From Phycisphaerales bacterium (GTDB taxonomy: Bacteria; Planctomycetota; Phycisphaerae; Tepidisphaerales; Tepidisphaeraceae): a DNA stretch of 7,840 bases. Positions 1 to 5,963 of this stretch are shown in pieces; positions within the stretch are counted from its first letter, which is position 1, and the number at the start of each line of letters is the position of its first letter. Under the pieces are notes generated by a model. The model was not told the origin of the DNA, did no database searches, and saw nothing but the letters and a program-made list of their open reading frames with translations. The stretch spans positions 1 to 7,840 of the forward strand of contig JAQGHJ010000199.1 in the NCBI GenBank assembly GCA_028288905.1, given 5' to 3'. Position numbers and translations under genes: made by a program.

Positions 1-2
1 AC

Positions 3-1346
3 CTGTTCGGCGTCGTCTACGTGCTCGACGAGCCGTCCGCCGGGCTCCACCCGGCCGACACCGAAGCCCTGCTTGCCGCTTTGGATGGGCTCAAGGCCGC
101 CGGCAACTCGCTGTTCGTCGTCGAGCACGAGCTCGACGTCATCCGGCACGCCGACTGGCTCGTCGACGTCGGGCCCGACGCCGGCGAGGGTGGCGGCCGC
201 GTCCTGTACAGCGGCCCGCCGGCGGGCCTTGCGGACGTCGAGCTTTCCCGCACCCGACCGTACCTGTTCGACTACCGCGGCCCGCCTCGCCGCGACCCGC
301 GGGCCCCGGCGGCGTGGCTCCGGCTGGCCGGGGTGACGCGGAACAACGTCCGCGGGCTGGACGTCGACTTCCCCGTCGGCGTGCTGACAACGGTTGCCGG
401 CGTGTCCGGCTCCGGCAAGTCCACCCTCGTCAGCCAGGCGCTCGTCGAACTGGTCGCGGCCCGCCTCGGACACAACCTGTCGGACGAGGAGGCGGAGGTG
501 GCGGACCTGGAACGCCCTCCGGAGGCGGCCACGGGCGGCCGGATTGCCAGCGGCATGGAGCGCGTGAAGCGGCTCGTCCGGGTCGACCAGAAGCCGATCG
601 GCCGCACGCCGCGGTCCAACCTCGCCACCTACACCGGCCTGTTCGACCACGTCCGGTCGATCTTCGCCGCCACCCGGGCGGCCAAGGCGCGCAAGTACGA
701 CGCCGGCCGGTTCTCGTTCAACGTCGCCAAGGGCCGGTGCGACAACTGCCGGGGCGAGGGGTTCGTGTTCGTCGAGCTGCTGTTCCTGCCCAGCGTGTAC
801 GCGCCGTGCCCGGTCTGCCACGGGACCCGGTTCAACGCCGACACGCTGAAGGTCACGTACAGCGAGAAGAACATCGCCGAGGTGCTGGGCATGACGGTCG
901 ACGCGGCGTTCGACTTCTTCGCCGACGAGTCGGCGCTGCGGCGGTCGCTCGACGTGCTCCGACAGGTCGGTCTCGGGTACATCCGCCTCGGCCAGCCGGC
1001 GACGGAACTGTCCGGGGGCGAGGCGCAGCGGATCAAGCTGGCGACCGAACTCCAACGCCAGAGCCGGGGGGACACACTCTACGTGCTGGACGAGCCGACG
1101 ACGGGCTTGCACCCGGCCGACGTGGAGAAGCTCGTCACCCAACTCGACGGGCTGGTCGAGGCCGGCAACACCGTCGTCGTCGTCGAGCACGACATGCGGG
1201 TGGTGGCCGGCAGCGACTGGGTGATCGACATCGGCCCGGGGGCCGGCGACGAGGGCGGACGGGTCGTGGCCGCCGGTCCGCCGGCCGTCATCGCCCGGAC
1301 GGCCGGGAGCCGTACCGCCCCGCACCTCGCCCGGGTGATGGGATGA
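3..1346 (+). CDS. uvrA: UvrA-family excinuclease ABC ATPase, C-terminal half (5' truncated by window edge), probably class II/UvrA2-like
   Basis: UvrA proteins are DNA-damage-recognition ATPases with two ABC domains and zinc modules. The frame is open to the left edge, and the GTG at 21 lies inside a Walker B motif, so it is not the start. The visible part begins with the end of ABC domain I (YVLDEPSAGLHP, 18-53; H-loop VVEH ending at 128). It continues into complete ABC domain II: Walker A GVSGSGKST (399-425), a zinc module with paired CDNC and CPVC cysteines (738-749 and 807-818), signature LSGGEAQR (1008-1031), and Walker B LDEPTTGLHP (1086-1115) followed by VVEHD. All catalytic motifs of domain II look intact. 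The wording VELLFLPSVYAPCPVCHG and the LFVVEHELDVIRHADW stretch recall class II UvrA paralogues, which lack the UvrB-binding domain. The deciding N-terminal half is off the window, so the subclass is inference. The gene is convergent with the large repeat protein. Confidence 0.93.
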   Translation: MFGVVYVLDEPSAGLHPADTEALLAALDGLKAAGNSLFVVEHELDVIRHADWLVDVGPDAGEGGGRVLYSGPPAGLADVELSRTRPYLFDYRGPPRRDPRAPAAWLRLAGVTRNNVRGLDVDFPVGVLTTVAGVSGSGKSTLVSQALVELVAARLGHNLSDEEAEVADLERPPEAATGGRIASGMERVKRLVRVDQKPIGRTPRSNLATYTGLFDHVRSIFAATRAAKARKYDAGRFSFNVAKGRCDNCRGEGFVFVELLFLPSVYAPCPVCHGTRFNADTLKVTYSEKNIAEVLGMTVDAAFDFFADESALRRSLDVLRQVGLGYIRLGQPATELSGGEAQRIKLATELQRQSRGDTLYVLDEPTTGLHPADVEKLVTQLDGLVEAGNTVVVVEHDMRVVAGSDWVIDIGPGAGDEGGRVVAAGPPAVIARTAGSRTAPHLARVMG

Positions 1347-1410
1347 CCGGCGGGTGCGGGCGATGCGCGTCGACTGCGCCGCGGCCGCTCTCGGCAGGGA
1401 ACGTTATGCG

Positions 1411-1450
1411 AAAACCGCCGGGGCCGCGTCGGAAGACGCGGCCCCGGCGG
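1411..1450 (-). terminator. Rho-independent terminator of the minus-strand repeat-protein gene
   Basis: A perfect 16-bp inverted repeat (arms 1415-1430 and 1435-1450) encloses a 4-base loop. The loop reads TTCC on the minus strand and GGAA on the plus strand. On the minus strand the stem is followed directly by TTTT (complement of 1411-1414), the classical terminator layout, 38 bases past the stop codon at 1488. On the plus strand the hairpin is followed by CTGGACC with no T-run. It can fold in a read-through transcript of the UvrA-like gene but is a poor intrinsic terminator in that direction. Confidence 0.85.
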
Positions 1451-1487
1451 CTGGACCATCCAATACCATCCCCGGCGACGCCGACGG

Positions 1488-1643
1488 TCAGGCCTTCTTC
1501 CCGCCCCCACCCCCGCTCTTCCCACCGGAAGTCGGCGGCGACACGGGCGGCACCGTCACGGGCGGCGGCGGGGAGACGACCGGCGGAGGAGAAACGGTGG
1601 TCTTTCCGCCGCCCCCGCTACCGCCGCCCCCACCGCTCGCGGA
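1488..1643 (-). other. Low-complexity Gly/Pro/Lys C-terminal tail of the repeat protein
   Basis: The last 51 or so residues comprise a Gly/Ser linker (SGGGGGSGGGGK), a proline segment (SPPPVVSPPPPVTVPP), and a basic Gly-Lys end (GGKSGGGGGKKA). No membrane-spanning or sortase signal follows. The proline runs would probably need elongation factor P for smooth translation. A wall- or polymer-interacting role for such a tail is speculation. Confidence 0.75.
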
Positions 1644-4604
1644 GCCGACCGTGACCGACAGGCTGCTCTTTAGCCCCGCGTTTGCCAGGTCGGCGAGCGT
1701 CAGCGTCTGGATGCCCGTTGAAGTCACCGTCACGTCGAAACTGTGCACCCCGGTGTCGGCGTCGCTGAACGTGAAGTCGGTCGGCAGGACGGCACTGGCG
1801 GCTGTGGACGCGAAGTGGACCTTACCGGAGTAGTCCTTCACCGTGTTGCCGAACGCGTCGAGCACCCGCACCTTCAGCGTGAAGGCCGACCCGCTCGTGA
1901 TCGACGACGGGGTCTGGAACTGGAACTGCGACGCGGCCGCCCAGTTAACGTTCACGTTCGACTGGGTGCCGGTGATCGACGCGGCGGCCGCGTCGGTCGC
2001 CGACAGCGTGTTCTGGCCGTTGGCCGTCCGCATCGTGGCCAGGAATTGATGAGTGCCCGCGTCGGCCGGGGCGAACGCGTAGTCGGCCGGCAGGGTGGCC
2101 AGCGTGTCGCTGCTGGTGAAGTGGACGGTGCCGGCGTACGTCGGCGCGACGTTCCCGTACGCGTCCCGGGCGGTGACGGTGAACGTCTTGGCGTCCCCGG
2201 CGATCGCGTACGGAAACCCGCCGACGCTCAGGCTTGTCGCGGCCGCGGCGGACACGTCGATGCCGACCTCGGCCCCGGTCACGCCGGTGGAGCCGTCGGT
2301 CGCCCGCACCCACTGGGACCCGGCCGTCTTTAGCACGCCAGCGAACGCGTGCACGCCAGCGTCGGCCGAGGTGAAGGTGTACCCAGCCGGCAAGGCGGCC
2401 TGGTAGTCGGAGCTGCCGAAGTACACGGTGCCGCCGTAGTTCGTCGCCGGCCGGCCGAGCGTGTCGATCACCGTCACGGTGAAGGTCTGCGACGCGCCGG
2501 CCGTGGTGGCCGAGAGCCCGGTGACGTTGAAGTACGCGGCGACGGCCGGTGCCGCCTCGACCCCGAGGTCGACGCCGAACAACGACGGGTCGGTCACGTC
2601 CGTCGCCGTGATCGTCTGCGCCCCGACCGTCTTGAGCGTGACCGGGACGACCGCGCTGCCGTTGACCAGCGCCGTGTCCGCGGGGAGGACGGCCAGCGGG
2701 TCGGAACTGGTGAAGTGGACGGTGTTGGCGTACCCGCTGACCACGTTACCGTACGCGTCGCGGGCGGCGACGGTGACCGGGCGGGCGACCCCGACCGCCC
2801 CGGCCCCGCCGACCACGGTCAGCGTGGTAACGGCCGCGGGGGCGACCGAGACGTACTGGCCGCCCGACAAAAAGGCGGCGTCCCGGACCGCGAGGTAGAC
2901 GTTACCGGCCGTCTTCGGGGTGACGGTGAACGTGTGCGTGCCGGCGTCGGCAGCGGTGAAGGTGTAGGTCGCCGGCAGGCCGGCCTGGGCGTCTGTGCTG
3001 CTGAAGGTCACGGTGCCGGCGTAGGCCGCCCCGACGCTCCCCAGCGCGTCCACGGCCGACACGGTGAAGGAGATCGGTGTCCCGGCCGTCGTCGCTGCCG
3101 GGGTGGTGACGGCCAGCCGGGTGACGAGCGGCGTCACCGTCACCTGGGCGGTCGTCGGGGCCATGTAGGGCGCGGAGACGGTCACCGTCGGGGTGCCGAC
3201 GGTGCTCAGGGTCGTCGTTTTGGTGAACGTGTGCGTGCCGGCGTCGGCGGTCGTGAACGCGTACGCGAACCCCTCGGTCTTGCGGGCGGGGTCGTTGCTG
3301 TCGACGTACACGGTGCCGACGAACCCGGCGACCGGGTTGCCGTCGGCGTCGACGGCCGAAACGGTCATCGGCAGGTTGGCCCCGGCGACGACGGCCGGCG
3401 GCATCGAGACGGCGAACCCCACGGCCGTCGCGAGGTTGGCCCGGTCGTTGTTCGCGTTCGTCACGACCGCGACGGTCCCGACGTTCGTCGGGGCGACCAG
3501 GTCGGCCGCGCCGTCGCCGTTGAAGTCGTCGGACGCGGCGTAGCCGTTCGGGCCGGGCGTGGTCGCGTAGATGACCGGGGCATAGAAGCTGCCGTCGCCC
3601 CGGCCGAGCTGCACCTCGAACGAGTTCGACCCCTTCTCGGCGATGTCGGGCGACCCGTCGCCGTTGAAGTCCTCGACCTCCAGCTCGAACGGGGCCTCGG
3701 GCACCTGGTAGCTGACCGGGGCCTTGTACGTCCCATCCCCATTCCCGATCAGCACCGTGACGGCGCTGGACGTGTAGGAGTTGGCCACCGCAATGTCGTC
3801 GCTCCCGTCGTGGTCGAAGTCGCCGACGTCCATCGCGAACGGGGCCGAGAACGCGTTGTAGCTCTGCCCGGGCTCGAACGACCCGTCCCCGTGCCCGAGC
3901 AGGACGGTGACCGTCCCACCGCTCAGGACGTTCGGGGCGGCCAAGTCGGGCTTTCCATCCTTGTTGAAGTCGCCGGCGACGACCGCGTTCGGGGAAACCC
4001 CGGCCGCCAGGTACGTGGGCGCGGCGAACGTGCCGTCGCCCTTGCCGAGCAGCACGCTGAGCGTCCCAGTGGTGTTGGCGAACGCGACGTCGGCCCGGCC
4101 GTCCGCGTCGAAGTCTCGGACCGCCAACCCGTGTCCGCCCGTGCCGGCGGCCGTCGTTGTCGGTGCCCCGAACGTCCCGTCCCCGACGCCGGCCAGGACG
4201 CTGAGCGAGCCGTTCGACCCGCTGACAGCTAGGTCGGCCACGCCGTCGCCGGTGAAGTCGCCGGCGGCCACGTCGTACGCGTACGGGCCGGCCGCGAAGT
4301 CGATTTTCGGGCGGAACGACCCGTCCCCGTTGCCGAGCAGCACGCTGACGGTGCCGGCGGCCCCATAGTTGGCCGCGACGAGGTCGGCCTTCCCGTCGGC
4401 GTTGAAGTCGCCGGTCGTCATCCCGTGCGGGCTGGAACCGACCGGGTATGCGACCGGGGCGGTAAAGCTGTACAGCCTCCGGTCCTCCAGCCCCTCGACG
4501 GCCGATCGGACGGCGGCGAGCCCCCGCCGCTTGGCCGGTTCGGCAGAAGTAGATGTCGGGCGGATCGACCGACGGGACGCGCGACGAAGCAGTGCTGACA
4601 ACAT
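1488..4604 (-). CDS. Large FG-GAP/VCBS repeat plus Ig-like repeat protein, probable exported or cell-surface protein
   Basis: This 1038-residue protein has no visible enzymatic domain. The start at 4604 (ATG) is chosen because GGAAGGA lies 8 bases upstream; an in-frame ATG at 4700 lacks such a site and would add an odd Arg-rich prefix. Residues 1-46 are basic and end in GLEDRRLYS, like the 'LE.R.LLS' N-terminal motif common on large planctomycete exported proteins; it is not a classical signal peptide. Residues about 47-385 carry seven DFNxDGxxD calcium-loop repeats, which probably form one seven-bladed beta-propeller. Residues about 389-987 are six Ig-like repeats, and 988-1038 a Gly/Pro/Lys tail. 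No transmembrane helix, LPXTG or PEP-CTERM anchor is visible. Such architectures are usually adhesins, matrix or ligand-binding proteins, and that role is inferred here. Transcription ends at the hairpin just downstream. Upstream hairpin spacing suggests a separate promoter, but none was identified. Confidence 0.9.
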   Translation of the reverse strand: MLSALLRRASRRSIRPTSTSAEPAKRRGLAAVRSAVEGLEDRRLYSFTAPVAYPVGSSPHGMTTGDFNADGKADLVAANYGAAGTVSVLLGNGDGSFRPKIDFAAGPYAYDVAAGDFTGDGVADLAVSGSNGSLSVLAGVGDGTFGAPTTTAAGTGGHGLAVRDFDADGRADVAFANTTGTLSVLLGKGDGTFAAPTYLAAGVSPNAVVAGDFNKDGKPDLAAPNVLSGGTVTVLLGHGDGSFEPGQSYNAFSAPFAMDVGDFDHDGSDDIAVANSYTSSAVTVLIGNGDGTYKAPVSYQVPEAPFELEVEDFNGDGSPDIAEKGSNSFEVQLGRGDGSFYAPVIYATTPGPNGYAASDDFNGDGAADLVAPTNVGTVAVVTNANNDRANLATAVGFAVSMPPAVVAGANLPMTVSAVDADGNPVAGFVGTVYVDSNDPARKTEGFAYAFTTADAGTHTFTKTTTLSTVGTPTVTVSAPYMAPTTAQVTVTPLVTRLAVTTPAATTAGTPISFTVSAVDALGSVGAAYAGTVTFSSTDAQAGLPATYTFTAADAGTHTFTVTPKTAGNVYLAVRDAAFLSGGQYVSVAPAAVTTLTVVGGAGAVGVARPVTVAARDAYGNVVSGYANTVHFTSSDPLAVLPADTALVNGSAVVPVTLKTVGAQTITATDVTDPSLFGVDLGVEAAPAVAAYFNVTGLSATTAGASQTFTVTVIDTLGRPATNYGGTVYFGSSDYQAALPAGYTFTSADAGVHAFAGVLKTAGSQWVRATDGSTGVTGAEVGIDVSAAAATSLSVGGFPYAIAGDAKTFTVTARDAYGNVAPTYAGTVHFTSSDTLATLPADYAFAPADAGTHQFLATMRTANGQNTLSATDAAAASITGTQSNVNVNWAAASQFQFQTPSSITSGSAFTLKVRVLDAFGNTVKDYSGKVHFASTAASAVLPTDFTFSDADTGVHSFDVTVTSTGIQTLTLADLANAGLKSSLSVTVGSASGGGGGSGGGGKTTVSPPPVVSPPPPVTVPPVSPPTSGGKSGGGGGKKA
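1644..3440 (-). repeat. Six tandem Ig-like repeats of about 95-100 residues
   Basis: Each copy contains an (A/S)G...T(V)xAxDxxGN-type strand, then a 'Y(A/G)GTV(H/Y/T)F.S(S)D' strand, and most end with ADAGTHTF or a variant. The GTV strand falls near 3303, 3003, 2716, 2419, 2118 and 1813, giving a period of 287-305 bases. Copy 3 (around 2716) has lost the ADAGTHTF signature and reads VNGSAVVPVTL there. Copies 2 and 4 resemble each other, as do copies 3 and 5. Such repeats typically act as stalks or spacers that project a head domain, here the propeller. Confidence 0.8.
3450..4466 (-). repeat. Seven FG-GAP/VCBS repeats forming a predicted beta-propeller
   Basis: The calcium-loop motif D-F-x-x-D-G-x-x-D-(L/I/V) occurs seven times, at about 4380-4409, 4230-4259, 4086-4115, 3942-3971, 3792-3821, 3642-3671 and 3498-3527. 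Spacing is close to 145-150 bases. The first six are each followed by a G-x-G-D-G-(S/T)-(F/Y) strand; the seventh is followed instead by VVTNANN and lacks it, as expected for a closing blade. Seven copies match the blade number of integrin-alpha-type propellers. The calcium loops look complete in every copy. The fold is inference from family knowledge. Confidence 0.85.
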
Positions 4605-4612
4605 AAGCTGGG

Positions 4613-4619
4613 TCCTTCC
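4613..4619 (-). promoter_or_regulatory. Shine-Dalgarno site fixing the start of the repeat protein
   Basis: The minus strand reads GGAAGGA here, with 8 bases between its last A and the ATG at 4604. The alternative in-frame ATG at 4700 is preceded by GGAACGGGCA, with no comparable site. Confidence 0.7.
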
Positions 4620-4755
4620 GACTCGACCGGGGAGAGGACCCTTCGACGGGCGACGGTTTAAGTCGTCGACCCGGCGGGGGCGGGTCGTGGAGCGGGCCAT
4701 TGCCCGTTCCGCCCGCGTTCCTCAACCGGGGTGCAAGATAGGAAGCCGGCCCGCG

Positions 4756-4791
4756 AAACGGCCGGCCCTGCAAACATTGCAGGGCCGGCCG
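4756..4791 (-). terminator. Perfect 15-bp hairpin, probable terminator of the kinase-regulator-prepilin operon
   Basis: Arms at 4759-4773 and 4777-4791 are exact inverted complements around a 3-base loop (ACA on plus, TGT on minus). The minus-strand transcript would follow the stem with UUU, the complement of 4756-4758. That is a short U-run but has the same polarity as the better terminator at 1411-1450. It lies about 230 bases past the prepilin-like stop codon and 155 bases before the repeat-protein ATG. The distance from the upstream gene and the short U-run leave room for another role, such as a protein-binding palindrome. Confidence 0.5.
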
Positions 4792-4966
4792 GTAGGTGGG
4801 CTCAGTTGCGTTGGGAGCGAGGAAACTACGGGAGGTGGCTTCGGCGTGGCGTCACGTTCGTCCCCGAACCAGCCGTCACTGCTGGGCCGCTCGCGGAACG
4901 GCCCGCCTTACCAAGTCGTGAGGGTCGGAAGGCCGGAGCGAAGGGGGCCACTGATGGATCGGTAGA

Positions 4967-4988
4967 CGGGTACCAGCGGCGGGTACCA
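4967..4988. repeat. Short direct repeat of CGGGTACCA
   Basis: CGGGTACCA occurs at 4967-4975 and again at 4980-4988, a 13-base period, 37 bases beyond the stop of the prepilin-like gene. Each copy contains the palindrome GGTACC. No function can be assigned. Confidence 0.5.
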
Positions 4989-5024
4989 CTCGCCACGCCG
5001 ATCATGGGAGGAGTCGGCCGCGGG

Positions 5025-5963
5025 TCACTTACCGCCGGGGTCGTCGGTCGGAAGGAGGACCGAGTCCTTGTCGTCGACCGGCAGGGCCAGCTCGCTGGTT
5101 ACTCCGCCGTCACCCGTGCCGGCCGTGTAGATGTGGTCGCGGAAGCCGCCGACGCGGAACTCGCCCGCGTACGGGGTGGGCTGAAACTCGACGTGTGTGT
5201 CGGCGTAGAGCACGTTCTGGCCCGCGTTCCCGTGGTTGTTCGAGTTCGCGGCCGCCATCGCCGCCGGTGCGGCGGTGTGCGGCGGGGCGACGACGTTGTT
5301 CGCCGGGCGGGTGCCGCCGCGGGTGCCGGGGTTGATGTCGGCCATCACCGCGAACTCGGGCCCGAGCGACGCCGGCCGCCACTGTAGCGCCCCCGCCCCC
5401 GCGGTGCCGGCCGCGGGGGTGGGGTACGGCACGGCCAGCGAGTACGTCATCTGCTCGGGGATCGACTTCCAGTTGCTCGACTTCCGCGGGTCACCGGCGT
5501 ACGGGGTGCCGGCCGTCGCCGGGCAGATGAACATCGCCGGCGACAGCTGCTGGTTCCGCATCAGCAGGAATAGGCTGGCGGGGACGTTGTTCTCCCCCAC
5601 GTACCCGGACTTGCCGAACGTGCCGGGGACGAGGTAGCCGGCGTTGTCCAGCAGCAGTTGCTTCCGCTTCGGGTCGTATTCGGTCCGGGGGAAGCCGTGG
5701 TCCCGCTCGCCCATGCTGTACAGGTGTAGCGCGAGCCCGAGCTGGTGCAGGTTCACGTTGCACTTCAGCCGGGTCGCCTGCTCGCGGACCCGGCCGAGCG
5801 ACGGGAGCAGGATCGACACGAGCAGGCCGACGATGCCGATGACCACAAGCAGTTCCACGAGCGTGAAGCCCGCCACGGCACGTCCCCAGCCGCCACGCCT
5901 GCCGGCACGTTTGGGCCCGCACCCGCTCGCGGCGGACGTGTGTGACGGGTACAGCGGCGTCAT
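5025..5963 (-). CDS. Prepilin-type N-terminal cleavage/methylation protein (planctomycete H-X9-DG/DUF1559-like pseudopilin)
   Basis: This 312-residue protein belongs to the type IV pilin-like superfamily. A long 32-residue basic leader (including KRAGRR) ends in G32, followed by [20 protein letters not shown]. Prepilin peptidase should therefore cut between G32 and F33, and Glu38 is the conserved E+5. The hydrophobic helix runs to about residue 53, followed by [18 protein letters not shown] (the usual post-helix block) and FICPAT; C68 and C147 could form a disulfide. Near the C-terminus, residues 243-260 ([18 protein letters not shown]) correspond to the H-X9-DG motif, but with DT in place of DG and one extra spacer residue. 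The ATG overlaps the regulator's stop as ATGA, with AAGGG 8 bases upstream. Families of this kind are highly expanded in planctomycetes and mostly uncharacterised. Export is expected; a specific role is not known. Confidence 0.9.
   Translation of the reverse strand: MTPLYPSHTSAASGCGPKRAGRRGGWGRAVAGFTLVELLVVIGIVGLLVSILLPSLGRVREQATRLKCNVNLHQLGLALHLYSMGERDHGFPRTEYDPKRKQLLLDNAGYLVPGTFGKSGYVGENNVPASLFLLMRNQQLSPAMFICPATAGTPYAGDPRKSSNWKSIPEQMTYSLAVPYPTPAAGTAGAGALQWRPASLGPEFAVMADINPGTRGGTRPANNVVAPPHTAAPAAMAAANSNNHGNAGQNVLYADTHVEFQPTPYAGEFRVGGFRDHIYTAGTGDGGVTSELALPVDDKDSVLLPTDDPGGK

Larger units (their letters stand above)
4605..5024. other. Non-coding stretch between the prepilin-like gene and the repeat-protein gene
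   Basis: This 420-base gap holds no convincing gene on either strand; open frames across it are Arg/Pro-rich GC-bias artefacts. It contains the ribosome-binding site of the repeat protein, a strong hairpin (4759-4791), a weaker 6-bp stem (4884-4889 with 4899-4904) and a 9-base direct repeat (4967-4988). The promoter of the repeat-protein gene is expected between the hairpin and 4604, but no convincing -35/-10 pair is visible. Confidence 0.6.

Noticed and set aside
21..23. GTG as the start of the UvrA-like gene
   Set aside because: It encodes the Val of the Walker B motif YVLDEP; the frame continues upstream off the window.
314..1654. Overlapping plus-strand frame across the UvrA-like gene and the following gap
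   Set aside because: Its product is Arg/Pro/Gly low complexity, and the alternate frame has all UvrA motifs in order.
1354..1833. Plus-strand frame with polyproline right after the UvrA-like gene
   Set aside because: Its proline runs are the complement of the Gly-rich tail of the minus-strand protein, and it reads through the terminator stem. No ribosome-binding site or domain is visible.
3594..3606. RGD motif in the repeat protein as a cell-adhesion signal
   Set aside because: It lies in GRGDGSF, one copy of the repeated G-x-G-D-G-(S/T)-F strand in which x varies (N, V, K, H, R), so the Arg is incidental.
2349..4232. Long plus-strand open frame opposite the repeat-protein gene
   Set aside because: The translation is dominated by Arg, Gly, Val and Asp without recognisable domains, while the opposite strand encodes regular FG-GAP and Ig-like repeats. 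It is a GC-bias shadow.
4733..4750. Sigma-54-like promoter (GGC...TTGCA) upstream of the repeat-protein gene on the minus strand
   Set aside because: The GG and GC elements are 11 bases apart instead of the required 10, and the regulator in this window lacks a sigma-54 activation domain.
4884..4904. 6-bp stem with a 9-base loop in the non-coding gap
   Set aside because: A stem this short and GC-only is expected by chance in this base composition, and no U-run follows on either strand.
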